From NCBI RefSeq assembly GCF_014642735.1, contig NZ_BMIV01000013.1, positions 1-64,000 on the forward strand: a stretch of DNA of 64,000 bases, written 5' to 3'. Made by a program: the position numbers and the translations under genes. The DNA is from Paracoccus acridae. Lineage in GTDB: Bacteria > Pseudomonadota > Alphaproteobacteria > Rhodobacterales > Rhodobacteraceae. The notes beneath the pieces were generated by a model that made no database searches, had not been told where the DNA came from, and saw only the letters and a program-made list of their open reading frames with translations. Below, in pieces: positions 9,026 through 17,354 of the stretch (position 1 is its first letter; each line of letters starts with the position of its first letter).

Positions 9026-9994
9026 TCATCCCCGCGCCAGCTCCATCATCCGGATCACATGCTCGGGCCCCGCAGGCACGATCCCGGTGGGGTTGAGCGC
9101 CTTGATCGAGTAATATCCCGCCTTGATGTGGTCGAGGTTCACGGTTTCCGCCACGCCGGGCAGGCGCAGGATCCGTTCCTGATAGGCCGACAGGCGGGGA
9201 TAATCCGCGATGCGGCGGATATTGGCCTTGAACAGCCCGTGATAGGCCGCGTCGAAGCGGATCAACGTCACGAACAGGCGAATGTCGGTTTCGGTCAATC
9301 GCTCGCCGAACAGGTAAGGGCCATCCAGCCGATCCTCCAGCCGGTCGAGCATCTCGAAGACGCCCGCCACCGCCTCGTCATAGGCGGCCTGCGAGGAGGC
9401 GAAGCCGGCCTTGTAGACGCCATTGTTCAGGCCGTCATAGATCTGGGCGTTCAGCGCGTCGATCCGGGGCGCCAGGTCGGCGGGATAAAGATCGGGCCTG
9501 TCCGGCACCAGACCGGCAAAGGCGCTGTTGAACATGCGCAGGATCTCGGCGCTTTCGTTGCTGACGGCGGTGTCGGTTCGTTCATCCCACAGCAAGGGCA
9601 CCGTCGCGCGGCCGGTATAGTTGGCATCCGCGCGGGTATAGAGCTGGTGCAGATGCCCCGCCCCGTGCAGCGGGTCGGCATCCGCGCCGGGATGGCCGCC
9701 AAAGGCCCAGCCCTGGTCGGTCAGGACCGGGTTCACCACCGTCACGGCCACCAGATCCTCCAGCCCCTTCAGCTTGCGCGCGATCAACGTCCGCGACGCC
9801 CAGGGGCAGATCAGCGCCACATAAAGGCGATAACGCCCGGCCTCGGCCTTGAAGCCGCCCGTGCCGGTCGGGCCAGGGCTGCCATCGGGCGTGATCCAGT
9901 TGCGAAAGGACGACACCTGCCGCACGAAGCGCCCCTGGTCGTCCTTGGCCTGCACCGGGTGCCAATCCGTCGTCCATGTTCCGTTCACCAGCAT
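9026..9994 (-). CDS. yqjG: Glutathionyl-hydroquinone reductase (YqjG/PcpF type)
   Basis: This 322-residue protein is an omega-class glutathione-transferase-like enzyme that removes glutathione from glutathionyl-hydroquinones. The catalytic cysteine lies in the signature CPWASRTLI (about residue 63), and the long N-terminal part with SSFRNWI is typical of the family. The C-terminal helical GST domain includes the ETDIRLFVTLIRFDAAYHG-type segment. I start at 9994 because GGAG lies 6 bases upstream; ATGs further out lack one. It follows the DoxX gene in the same direction and probably shares its transcript, as yqjF-yqjG do in Escherichia coli. Confidence 0.88.
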   Translation of the reverse strand: MLVNGTWTTDWHPVQAKDDQGRFVRQVSSFRNWITPDGSPGPTGTGGFKAEAGRYRLYVALICPWASRTLIARKLKGLEDLVAVTVVNPVLTDQGWAFGGHPGADADPLHGAGHLHQLYTRADANYTGRATVPLLWDERTDTAVSNESAEILRMFNSAFAGLVPDRPDLYPADLAPRIDALNAQIYDGLNNGVYKAGFASSQAAYDEAVAGVFEMLDRLEDRLDGPYLFGERLTETDIRLFVTLIRFDAAYHGLFKANIRRIADYPRLSAYQERILRLPGVAETVNLDHIKAGYYSIKALNPTGIVPAGPEHVIRMMELARG

Positions 9995-10051
9995 GTCGTT
10001 CTCCGTCATCAAGGGGGAACCGCGCCGCAACGGGCGGCGCGGCCAAAAGGT

Positions 10052-10459
10052 TCAGGCGCGCTTCTGCGTGGGCGCCAAGGCATAGGGACCGTCACCCAGC
10101 AGGGCCAGCGCGGCCTGCACGACGGCCCACATCACCGGGTATTCCCAGCCGCCGCCCGCATTGGACCAGTTGAAGCCCGCGCTGCCATGCCCGAAGATCG
10201 CCGCGCCCAGCAGGACCGGCACAAAGGCGGCCGAGACCAGCCGCGCCTTCACGCCCAGGATCAGCGCCAGGCCGCCCAGGATCTCGAACAGCATGGTAAG
10301 ATAGCCAAGCGCGCCCGGCAGGCCCAGTGATTCAAAGAAGCCCGCGGTTCCGGCGGGCGTGAAGACGAAAAGCTTGACCAGTCCGTGGACAAGGAACAGC
10401 GCACCCGTGGTGACGCGCAGTGCAAGGATGCCCATGGGGGCGGTCTTGTGGTCGATCAT
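10052..10459 (-). CDS. DoxX family membrane protein (YqjF-like)
   Basis: The 135-residue protein has four predicted membrane helices and the DoxX-family features LFLVHGLVKLF, FFESLGLPGALGYLTMLFEILGG and a C-terminal GWEYPVMW segment. AGGAG upstream of the ATG at 10459 supports this start. DoxX proteins are often linked to quinone, thiosulfate or redox stress handling. It is the first gene of a probable two-gene unit with the glutathionyl-hydroquinone reductase and lies head-to-head with a LysR gene, the same partners as yqjF, yqjG and yhaJ in E. coli. Confidence 0.85.
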   Translation of the reverse strand: MIDHKTAPMGILALRVTTGALFLVHGLVKLFVFTPAGTAGFFESLGLPGALGYLTMLFEILGGLALILGVKARLVSAAFVPVLLGAAIFGHGSAGFNWSNAGGGWEYPVMWAVVQAALALLGDGPYALAPTQKRA

Positions 10460-10564
10460 GGTGTTTCTCCTGACAAATGGCCGGCGGGAACGGTGGCCCT
10501 GTCCCGGCGCTGATCTCATGCAGCCAATATGCCATCGGCGACCTGCGGCAGAAATGGCGGTATT

Positions 10565-10581
10565 GGCGTATGATAATCGCC
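10565..10581. promoter_or_regulatory. Possible LysR operator between doxX and lysR
   Basis: A GGCG-N9-CGCC dyad lies in the 146-base divergent gap, 25 bases before the LysR start. LysR-type regulators commonly bind such interrupted dyads between themselves and their target. The dyad is short, so chance is possible. Confidence 0.25.
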
Positions 10582-10605
10582 GCTTTGTTCCGAATGAGGT
10601 ACGGG

Positions 10606-11514
10606 ATGGATCTGGTTGATGGGATGCGGGTCTTCGTGTCGGCCGTCGAAACGGGTTCCTTCGCAGGGGCGGCGCGTCGGGTGGGGATCACGCCGAAGCT
10701 CGCCTCGAAATACATGGCCGAGCTTGAGGCGCGGATGGGAACGCAGCTTCTTCATCGCACCACCCGCCGCCTGGGTCTGACGCCCGCAGGCGAACGGCTG
10801 ATGGCCCAGGCCCCTGCCTGGCTGGGCCTGCTGGACGAAATGACCGCCGACCTGCGCGATGCGCAGCGCGGCTTGTCGGGGACGATTCGCGTCTCGGCCG
10901 CGGTGACGCACGGGGAACTTGTGGTCGCACCTTTGTTGCGGCGCTTCCGGGCGGACCATCCCGACCTGGTCATCGACCTGCGCCTGTCGGATCGCTTCGT
11001 GGACCTCGTGGCGGACGGGGTCGATCTGGCCTTGCGCATCGGGCATCTGGAGGCCTCGTCCCTGATCGCGCGCAAGCTGGGCACGATGTCGCTGCTTGCG
11101 GTCGCCTCGCCGGGTTATCTGGACCGGCATGGCCATCCCGAAACACCGGGCGACCTGGCGGACCACCTTTGCATCTGCGACACCAACATGCGCGGCGATG
11201 GAAGCTGGCCGTTGAGGGACGGCAAGCAGGAACATCGCGTCCGGGTGGCCGGTGGCTTCCAGGTCAACAACGCGCGGATCGCCCGCGACCTGGCAGTGCG
11301 GGATGAGGGGATCGCGCTTTGTCCCGATTACGTTGTCAGGGATGATCTTGCCGAGGGTCGGCTGGTCCGCGTCCTGCCGCGCTTTCACGGCCCCTGCCTG
11401 GACATGCACGCGGTCTATCTGCCCCAACGCCGCCTGCCCCGGCGGACGCGGATCCTGCTGGAGTTTCTGGTGAAGTCCTTTGCCGAGGCGAAAGGCCCAG
11501 GTGCCGGGGCCTGA
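10606..11514 (+). CDS. LysR family regulator, probable controller of the DoxX/hydroquinone reductase unit
   Basis: The 302-residue protein has the LysR winged helix-turn-helix at residues 1-60 (MRVFVSAVETGSFAGAARR, then TPKLASKYMAELE) and a substrate-binding domain from about 90 to 290. The start at 10606 follows GAGG at a suitable distance; the open frame upstream overlaps the divergent doxX gene and is unlikely. Divergence from the doxX/reductase pair suggests it controls them. In E. coli the LysR protein YhaJ activates yqjF in response to aromatic breakdown products, so an aromatic or quinone signal is a reasonable inference. Confidence 0.85.
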   Translation: MDLVDGMRVFVSAVETGSFAGAARRVGITPKLASKYMAELEARMGTQLLHRTTRRLGLTPAGERLMAQAPAWLGLLDEMTADLRDAQRGLSGTIRVSAAVTHGELVVAPLLRRFRADHPDLVIDLRLSDRFVDLVADGVDLALRIGHLEASSLIARKLGTMSLLAVASPGYLDRHGHPETPGDLADHLCICDTNMRGDGSWPLRDGKQEHRVRVAGGFQVNNARIARDLAVRDEGIALCPDYVVRDDLAEGRLVRVLPRFHGPCLDMHAVYLPQRRLPRRTRILLEFLVKSFAEAKGPGAGA

Positions 11515-11602
11515 TCCAGGCGGCTGGTGACCTGTGCCTGCGATCAGGGGGCGGCGGCTATCCCCATGACGAAGGAAGCAACCTTTCGCGGCCCCGGTCC
11601 GG

Positions 11603-13024
11603 TCACTGCCCGGAACCCTCGCCAAACGCCTCGCTGGTCCTGCGCGCCAGGTGCCTGCCCCCGGGATCGCCCATGGGTCGGCCGTTCAGGGCGATCGTTC
11701 GTCCCCGCAACAGGGTCCGGACAGGCCAGCCGGTGATCTCCATGCCTTCATAGGGCGTGTAGTCGCAGCCATGGTTCAGGTCGTCCTGGCGGATCGTCCG
11801 CGTCATCCGGGGATCCCACAGGGTCAGGTCCGCGTCGGCCCCCACCGCAACGCTGCCCTTTTGCGGATAAAGCCCGTAAAGCCGCGCGGGATTGGTCGAG
11901 GTCAGCGCAACGAAACGCTGAAGGCTGATGCGGCCTTTGACCACCCCTTCCGAAAACAGGATCGGCAGGCGCGTCTCGACGCCGGGGATGCCGTTCGGAA
12001 CCCATCGGAAGGATGTCCGGGCGCGGGGATTGTCCTTGCTGGCCTCGCCGGCGAAGCGGAACGGACAATGGTCCGACGAGAAGATGTCGAAGGTCCCGTC
12101 GCGCAGCCCCTGCCAGATCGCCGCCTGGCTGTCGGCGTCGCGCGGCGGGGGCGAACAGACGTATTTCGCGCCCTCGAAATCCATGTTCAGGCCGCGCAGG
12201 TCGTCGGCGGTCAGGGCGATGTATTGGGGACAGGTTTCGGCATGGACTCGCAGGCCGCGTGCGCGGGCCCACTGGATCTGCTCCATCGGGTCGCGGCCCG
12301 AGACATGGACGATGACGATGGGCAGGTCGATCAGTTGCGCATGGCTGATGGCGCGGTGGGTCGCCTCTCGCTCGGCGATCTGGGCATGCGCCTGGCCGTG
12401 GTAAAAGGGCGCGGTGCGGCCCTCGGTCTCAAGCCTCCGGGTCAGATGCTTGATCGCGTCATGGCCTTCGGCATGGACCATCACCAAGGCCCGTTCGCGC
12501 CGCGCGACCTCGAACACGTCCAGCAGTTCGGCGTCGTTCAGCACCAGGTCGTCATAGGTCATGAAGACCTTGAACGAGGTATATCCGTCCCGCACCAGCG
12601 CGGGCAGTTCCTGTCCCAGCGCCTGCGGGGTCGGGGCGCTGACGATCAGGTGGAAGGAGACATCGGTATGGCAGTTTCCCTGGGCCTTGCGATGATAGTC
12701 CTCGACGCAGGACCGCAGGGACTGTCCCTTGATCTGCAGGGCGAAGGGCAAAACGGTCGTGTTCCCCCCGGCCGCCGCCGACCGGGTGCCGCTGGCAAAG
12801 CCGTCGGCCATAAGCGTGCCGTCCGACGTCGGCTGGTCCAGATGCACATGCGCGTCGATCCCGCCCGGCAGGACCAGAAGGCCGGTAGCGTCGATCCGGT
12901 CGGCCCCGGCAAGGCCCTCCCCGATCTGGACGATGCGGCCGTCCCTGATGCCGACATCCGCCGGAAAACTGTCGGCGGCCGTGACCACGGTCCCGCCCGA
13001 GATCACCAGATCCAGTTGGCTCAT
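11603..13024 (-). CDS. hydA: Dihydropyrimidinase / D-hydantoinase
   Basis: This 473-residue amidohydrolase opens cyclic amides such as dihydrouracil or 5-substituted hydantoins. Metal-site motifs are complete: GGIDAHVHLD (two His), SFKVFM with the carbamylated Lys, VMVHAEGH, VHVSGRDP and FSSDHCPF with the metal-binding Asp. The length is normal. The ATG at 13022-13024 overlaps the end of the preceding aminotransferase reading frame in an ATGA arrangement, so it belongs to the same operon. The upstream neighbours are damaged (frameshifted aminotransferase, truncated transporter ATPase), which makes its present role uncertain. Hydantoin or pyrimidine breakdown is the family role; the natural substrate is not known. 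Confidence 0.87.
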   Translation of the reverse strand: MSQLDLVISGGTVVTAADSFPADVGIRDGRIVQIGEGLAGADRIDATGLLVLPGGIDAHVHLDQPTSDGTLMADGFASGTRSAAAGGNTTVLPFALQIKGQSLRSCVEDYHRKAQGNCHTDVSFHLIVSAPTPQALGQELPALVRDGYTSFKVFMTYDDLVLNDAELLDVFEVARRERALVMVHAEGHDAIKHLTRRLETEGRTAPFYHGQAHAQIAEREATHRAISHAQLIDLPIVIVHVSGRDPMEQIQWARARGLRVHAETCPQYIALTADDLRGLNMDFEGAKYVCSPPPRDADSQAAIWQGLRDGTFDIFSSDHCPFRFAGEASKDNPRARTSFRWVPNGIPGVETRLPILFSEGVVKGRISLQRFVALTSTNPARLYGLYPQKGSVAVGADADLTLWDPRMTRTIRQDDLNHGCDYTPYEGMEITGWPVRTLLRGRTIALNGRPMGDPGGRHLARRTSEAFGEGSGQ

Positions 13025-14264
13025 GCGGCTGCGTCCGCAAGGATCCGGGTCAGCGCGTCCGTCAGGCGGTCCACCTGTTCCACCGTGTTGTAATGGACCA
13101 TCGACACGCGCAAGACGCCCCCGTCCCGATCCTGACCCAGGTGTTCGACCAGGCGGCGGGAATGGAAATCGCAAAGCGCATGGCGATGCTGTGATCGTCC
13201 ATGGCCCGCGCCACCGCGCCCGAATCCACGCCGTCGAACTTGAAGGCGATCGTGGGCACGCGGGTGCTGTTCCGGTTCTGCGCCTCGCCGATGATGCGGC
13301 AGTCGTTGCGCCCCGACAGCCAGGCCAGCAGGCGGTCGGTCAGCGCGTCTTCCTGCGCGGTGATCAGACGGAACGCCGCTTCCAGCAGGGCGCGGTCGTC
13401 GCCGGTCGCGCCATGGTGCCGCGCAAGGTCGGTCAGGTATTCCAGGATGCCGTCGGTGGCATAGGCCGCTTCATAGCTGGGGTTGCCCGGCTCCAGCTTG
13501 GCCGTCACTTTGTCCTTGCCGTAGAAGTAATGGTAAAGCCCGTCCAGTTCGGCCAGCAGGTCGTATTTGCCATACATCAGCGCGCCATGCGGGCCATAGG
13601 CCTTGTAAAGGCTGAAGACATAGTAATCGACATCCCAGGCCCGCACGTCGATCAACCGGTGCGGCGCATAGGCCACCGCATCCACGCAGATCCGCGCGCC
13701 CCGGTCGTGGACGAAGCGGGCGAAATCCGCGACCGGATGAACCTTGCCAAGGATGTTCGACACATGCGTGACGCAGACCAGCCGGGTGCGGTCGGTCATC
13801 AGCGGCTCCAGGTCGGCCAGTTGCAGGTCCATCGTCTGCGCGTTCAGCGGCCAGACCTTGATGGTGACGCCGAATTCCTGAAGCCGCATCCAGGGGCCGA
13901 TGTTGCTTTCGTGGTCGGCCATGGTGACGATCACCTCGTCGCCCGGCTGGAACTGGCGGCGCATGGCCTGCATCAGGTTGCCCATCAGCACCGTTGTCGA
14001 GGGGCCGAAGACGATCTCCTCGGGGCGGGCGGCGTTGACCAGGGTGGCGGCGGCGCGGCGGCCCGTCATCAGCGCCTCGGCTGCGGATTGCGACACGGCA
14101 TAGCTGCCGCCGATCTGGACGTTGCGAAGGGTCAGGAACTCGACCATCCGGTCCAGGGCGGGCTTGGCGATCTGAGCGCCGCCAGCATTGTCGAAAAAGA
14201 CCCAGTCGCTGGCAAGGCCGGGGAATTGCGCCTGCACATAGGCCATGTCCAATTCTGTCGTCAT
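13021..14264 (-). pseudogene. Class V aminotransferase (cysteine desulfurase-like), frameshifted near the C-terminus
   Basis: A PLP-dependent class V enzyme, about 413 residues if repaired. The first 365 residues are normal: FFDNAGGAQIAKPA at the start, ADHESNIGPW, CVDAVAYAPHRLIDV with the PLP Asp, and the PLP lysine in SLYKAYGPHGAL. Near 13171-13176 the frame shifts: as printed it ends at 13062 in non-homologous sequence, but adding one base restores DFHSRRLVEHL and VLRVSMVHYNT and runs to a TGA at 13021-13023 that overlaps the hydA start as ATGA. That overlap shows the longer frame is ancestral. AAGGA precedes the ATG at 14264. The damage could be real or a sequencing error. The substrate is unknown; it may act on a 2-amino acid in the hydantoinase pathway. 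Confidence 0.75.
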
Positions 14265-14276
14265 TCTTGTTTTTCC

Positions 14277-14555
14277 TTAGTGGTTCAGGACAGCGCCCAG
14301 AAAGTTGCGCGTGCGGGTTTCCTGCGGGTTCGACAAGACCTGCGACGGCGGGCCCTGCTCGACGATCTGGCCGCCGTCCATGAAGATCACCCGGTCGGCG
14401 ACCTGGGATGCAAAGCCCATCTCGTGCGTGACGACGATCATGGTGACGCCCGTGCGGGCCAGGTCGCGCATGACGTCCAGAACCTCGCCCACCATCTCGG
14501 GGTCAAGGGCGCTTGTCGGTTCGTCGAACAACATCACCTGCGGCTCCATCGCCAC
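14277..14555 (-). pseudogene. Remnant of a polar amino acid ABC transporter ATPase (3' third)
   Basis: Only the C-terminal part of a GlnQ/HisP-type ATPase remains: [20 protein letters not shown] (Walker B and D-loop), VVTHEMGFA (H-loop) and the usual end [15 protein letters not shown]. Homology starts abruptly at about 14555; Walker A and the LSGGQ signature are missing, and what precedes is an unrelated frame. It ends 12 bases before the aminotransferase ATG, so it was part of the same operon, which must once have had permease and binding-protein genes upstream. At the break it abuts a fragment of an oppositely oriented regulator gene. Confidence 0.8.
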
Positions 14556-14651
14556 CTTGCAGCCCTGACCAGCCGCGACCCCGAGGCGGCCTGCCGCAGG
14601 ATGCAGGAGCATATCCGGAACACCGCCCGCTGTGCCGGGCACGACCTGTGA
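14553..14651 (+). pseudogene. Remnant of a GntR/FadR-type regulator (FCD-domain C-terminus)
   Basis: The plus-strand frame ending at the TGA 14649-14651 reads as the end of an FCD-domain regulator: [19 protein letters not shown], closely like the last helix of FadR-subfamily proteins (compare AAIAARDPLRAREAMRTHM-type ends of the intact regulator at 32477). Nothing upstream continues it, because at about 14553 the sequence switches to the ABC ATPase remnant. It probably was the divergent regulator of the lost operon. Confidence 0.65.
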
Positions 14652-14673
14652 ACGGTCCGGGACGCCGTGAAGG

Positions 14674-15615
14674 TCAGGCGGACCTTGCCTGTGGCGAAAG
14701 GACATGCGTCTTCGCCGGCATGTCGCAGGCGGGTTCCGGCGGCGCACCCATCACGGTGATCCGGCGCAAGGGCGTGGTCGCGTCGGCCTCTCGGAGCGCC
14801 TTGTCCACCTGGCGCCAGATGGCGTCGCGGCATTCTATCTCGCGGTCGAACCTGTCCAGCCAGTATCGCAGCGCGTAATGGACGCCGTCGGTGCCAATGG
14901 ACTGGACGCGCACATCCGGCCGGGGCACCCGCTTGATCATCGGCGCCTGCAACAACGCTTCTTGCAGGATCTCAACGCCCCGTTCCGCGGGAATGGCGTG
15001 ATCCAGGACCAGTTCCACCTGGGCGCGAAAGACCGAACTGGGCGCGCTGTAGTTCACGATCCGCTGCCGAGAGACCTGGCTGTTGGGAAGGATCACATAG
15101 GTCGAATCCCGCGTCAGAAGCCGGGTGGTGCGCCAGCCGATCTCGATCACGCGGCCGCGACCCAGGCCCTCCACATCGACCCAGTCACCGATGCGGAACG
15201 GCCCTTCCAGACCAAGCGCGATCCCCGACAGGGTATCCGCGACGACGTTCCGGATCGCAAATCCCATCAGCGCCAGCACCACCCCGGACCCGGCCAGGGC
15301 GCCGCCGGCGCCATGACCCAGCATCAGGATGACGCCCGACACGATGGCGATCAGGAACAGCAGCCCCGACACGAGGTCCTTCACCAGCTTCGGGATCGGC
15401 CTGCTGCGGGGTCGCAGGTTGCCCAGAAGCAGGCCCGAGATCCTGCTGAGCAGCCAGGCCAGCGACAGGTAGATGGCGAAATGCAACGCATTCCCGGCGT
15501 TTTCCGGGGGTTCGCCGATGCCCAGGCGCAGCCCGATGCCCGGCCCGCCAAGGCCAAGAACGACCAGGATCGCAAACAGCGCGGCCGGTGGAAGCAGCCG
15601 GCGGAGATGCTTCAA
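14674..15615 (-). CDS. MscS-type mechanosensitive channel
   Basis: The 313-residue membrane protein is a small-conductance mechanosensitive channel family member. Three to four hydrophobic helices lead into the pore helix and beta domain: [24 protein letters not shown], then [32 protein letters not shown] and a C-terminal alpha/beta domain. The start is a TTG at 15613-15615 preceded by a near-perfect AAGGAGG with 5-base spacing; its TTGA overlap with the small upstream zinc-ribbon gene indicates translational coupling. It should protect against hypo-osmotic shock. The region after the stop (14652-14673) is only a short gap to the regulator remnant. Confidence 0.87.
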   Translation of the reverse strand: MKHLRRLLPPAALFAILVVLGLGGPGIGLRLGIGEPPENAGNALHFAIYLSLAWLLSRISGLLLGNLRPRSRPIPKLVKDLVSGLLFLIAIVSGVILMLGHGAGGALAGSGVVLALMGFAIRNVVADTLSGIALGLEGPFRIGDWVDVEGLGRGRVIEIGWRTTRLLTRDSTYVILPNSQVSRQRIVNYSAPSSVFRAQVELVLDHAIPAERGVEILQEALLQAPMIKRVPRPDVRVQSIGTDGVHYALRYWLDRFDREIECRDAIWRQVDKALREADATTPLRRITVMGAPPEPACDMPAKTHVLSPQARSA

Positions 15616-15815
15616 GACCGCCTCCTTGCATCGCGCAGCATGGCATGGCCATCCCCTTCCCCGTTCGAGGTCCGCAGCGCCCCCCCGCGCGGCGATGCTG
15701 CCGCCTGGGTCACGGCAACGAACTCGGTCCGGCACAGCGGGCAGCGCCCGGCGGCAGAACGGGGTATCCTTGCCTGGCAAGCAGAGCAGGTCGCGGGAAG
15801 AAGACGGCGGAACAT
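15612..15815 (-). CDS. Small zinc-ribbon-like protein coupled to MscS
   Basis: This 67-residue protein has two CxxC pairs (CSAC at residues 10-13, CPLC at 25-28) separated by 11 residues, a plausible zinc-ribbon knuckle, followed by a low-complexity basic tail (DARRRS). AGGA lies about 7 bases before the ATG at 15815, and its TGA overlaps the TTG start of the channel gene. These two signals make a real gene likely although I know no named family. It may be a regulatory subunit for the channel or an unrelated small zinc protein. Confidence 0.5.
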   Translation of the reverse strand: MFRRLLPATCSACQARIPRSAAGRCPLCRTEFVAVTQAAASPRGGALRTSNGEGDGHAMLRDARRRS

Positions 15816-15863
15816 CGGGTATCCTTTATGGTGAAGCTTTACGGTGGGACGGCGAACCCCGGA

Positions 15864-16271
15864 TCATGCGGCCGCCAGCGGCAGGCCAAGCCGCAGCACC
15901 GTCAGGGCACCTTTCTGGCCCGTGCGCGTGGTCCAGCCGACACTGGTCCCGACAGGCAGGCCCAGAAGCGCGACCCCGATCGGGGTCAGCACCGAAATGG
16001 CGCCCTGGCTGATGTCGGCGTCCTCGGGCCAGGCCAGGGTGACGTCCTGTTCGCGGCCGGTGACATCGTTGCGATAGGTCAGCGCCGTTCCGATCGTGAC
16101 CACCTCCGCGGGCATCTGCCTAGCGGGGACCACCTTGGCTGCGGCAAGCTTTGCCAGAAGCGGTTCAGCCACTTCCGGCAAGCCCGCATCGGCGGCGTCG
16201 GCAAGGGATTCAAGACGGCCGACATGATCGGCGTCGATGACCGCACGGATGCGGCGTGGGGATCGAGACAT
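15864..16271 (-). CDS. rnk: Rnk-type nucleoside diphosphate kinase regulator (GreA/GreB C-terminal domain)
   Basis: The 135-residue protein resembles Rnk, an RNA-polymerase-binding GreA/GreB relative. The C-terminal FKBP-like domain is recognisable from TYRNDVTGREQDVTLAWPEDADISQ through ISVLTPIGVALLGLPVG, the most conserved block of the family. The N-terminal third is a short helical hairpin rather than the long GreA coiled coil, as in Rnk. GGAG lies upstream of the ATG at 16271. A second, more divergent relative lies immediately upstream in the same direction. Rnk proteins modulate transcription and NTP metabolism; the role here is inferred from the family only. Confidence 0.8.
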   Translation of the reverse strand: MSRSPRRIRAVIDADHVGRLESLADAADAGLPEVAEPLLAKLAAAKVVPARQMPAEVVTIGTALTYRNDVTGREQDVTLAWPEDADISQGAISVLTPIGVALLGLPVGTSVGWTTRTGQKGALTVLRLGLPLAAA

Positions 16272-16307
16272 GGCAGTCTCCTTTCAGGTCATGAATGTGA
16301 TTTCGTT

Positions 16308-16820
16308 TCAGTCGTTCAGGCTTGAACAAGGGTCCGCAGGATCCTGGACGGCCAGGACCGTGACCGTGCCCAGCACGTCCTCGCTGTCCAGAAGGGCCAT
16401 GCCCTGTCCGACGCGCAAACCGATCAGCGTCACCCCCAGATAGGTGCCGACGGCCAGGCGGCTGCGGTCATGGTCGGGATAGGTCCAGTGATACAGCGTC
16501 CGGGTCTGCGGCTGCCCGGCCCCCAGGACGAAGCTGACGCGGGACGCCCCCGTCACGACACCGGAACCGACATCACGGGTGTTGACGACCTCGGCATCGG
16601 CCATCTTGGCACGGATCAGTTGCGCCAGCCGCAGGAACGGCGCGGTGCCGATTTCCTGAAAGCGGCGCCTGTGTTCGTTCAGCTGCCAATAATCGTATGT
16701 CCCCAGCCGGGCACGGATCGGCCTGAGCATGGAGATGTCGCGCAAGGCGGGCAGGTGGTTGTGCTGGCGGGCGATGAGCCCTGCTCCGTTCCGGAGCCGG
16801 TCCTGAGAAGTGTAGCGCAT
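16308..16820 (-). CDS. Divergent Rnk/GreA-C-terminal-like protein
   Basis: This protein of about 170 residues ends in a domain related to the GreA/Rnk C-terminus: VVTGASRVSFVLG, TRTLYHWTYPDHDRS and GTYLGVTLIGLRVGQ align by eye with the same blocks of the neighbouring Rnk protein. The N-terminal half is longer and basic (RPIRARLGTYDYWQLNEHRRRF). The start is uncertain: I use the ATG at 16820, but a GTG at 16859 and an ATG at 16730 are possible and none has a strong ribosome binding site. It sits 36 bases upstream of the Rnk gene and is likely cotranscribed, probably after duplication and divergence. Confidence 0.65.
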   Translation of the reverse strand: MRYTSQDRLRNGAGLIARQHNHLPALRDISMLRPIRARLGTYDYWQLNEHRRRFQEIGTAPFLRLAQLIRAKMADAEVVNTRDVGSGVVTGASRVSFVLGAGQPQTRTLYHWTYPDHDRSRLAVGTYLGVTLIGLRVGQGMALLDSEDVLGTVTVLAVQDPADPCSSLND

Positions 16821-17069
16821 GATGATCCCGGTCGGGCCTGAGGCCCGGTTGACTGACACGGTGAAAGGAAATCGCGCCCGGGAAGAGGCGTCAGCGGTCG
16901 CCCGCCTCTGCCCGGGGCAGAGAGCGCGTCAGCAAAGACCCGGAATAGATCCGGAACCTCGCGATATGGGCAAAGATCATCATGTCCAAAAACCTAGGCT
17001 GGGCGGGCAGCGTTTGCAAGCCATGCGGCCGTGCCACCGTTTCAGGGCACAGCCGCATGGACCTTCTTT

Positions 17070-17354
17070 CTAGCGGGCCGATGCGATCCGGCCGGATCGC
17101 AGCACCTGCGCCGGACGCGGATCGTCGGCCAACAGATCGTCGGCCACCCGGCCGATCTCATGCCGCGCCAAGCCGATGTCATGGAGCAGCCGATCATCAA
17201 GGCCCTGGAGCGTCTGGATCGCGCGGCGCCTGTAAAGCGGGCGAAGCACAGCCCTGACCCGCTGTCGCAAGGAAGGGATGATCCCTGCGGTGCTTCCTGA
17301 GGAAAAAGGGATGCGCGCGGCAAACGGATCCCACGGTCCTGAATCATGTGGCAT
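17070..17354 (-). CDS. DUF1127 domain small protein
   Basis: The 94-residue protein ends in a DUF1127 domain: LYRRRAIQTLQGLDDRLLHD, then IGLARHEIGRVADD, the arginine-rich helix pair seen in small alphaproteobacterial proteins. In other species some DUF1127 proteins bind RNA and affect phosphate and stress responses. The ATG at 17354 has a perfect AGGAGG 5 bases upstream; an ATG six codons earlier does not. No partner gene is evident. The gap from 16821 to 17069 holds nothing I recognise. Confidence 0.8.
   Translation of the reverse strand: MPHDSGPWDPFAARIPFSSGSTAGIIPSLRQRVRAVLRPLYRRRAIQTLQGLDDRLLHDIGLARHEIGRVADDLLADDPRPAQVLRSGRIASAR

Noticed and set aside
13025..13174. N-terminal extension of the dihydropyrimidinase frame to 13174
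   Set aside because: It is Pro/Gly/Arg nonsense lying over the true C-terminus of the aminotransferase; the family start and the ATGA overlap place the start at 13024.
14277..14747. An intact short ABC ATPase gene starting at 14747
   Set aside because: Walker A and the signature motif are absent and the first 60 residues are non-homologous.
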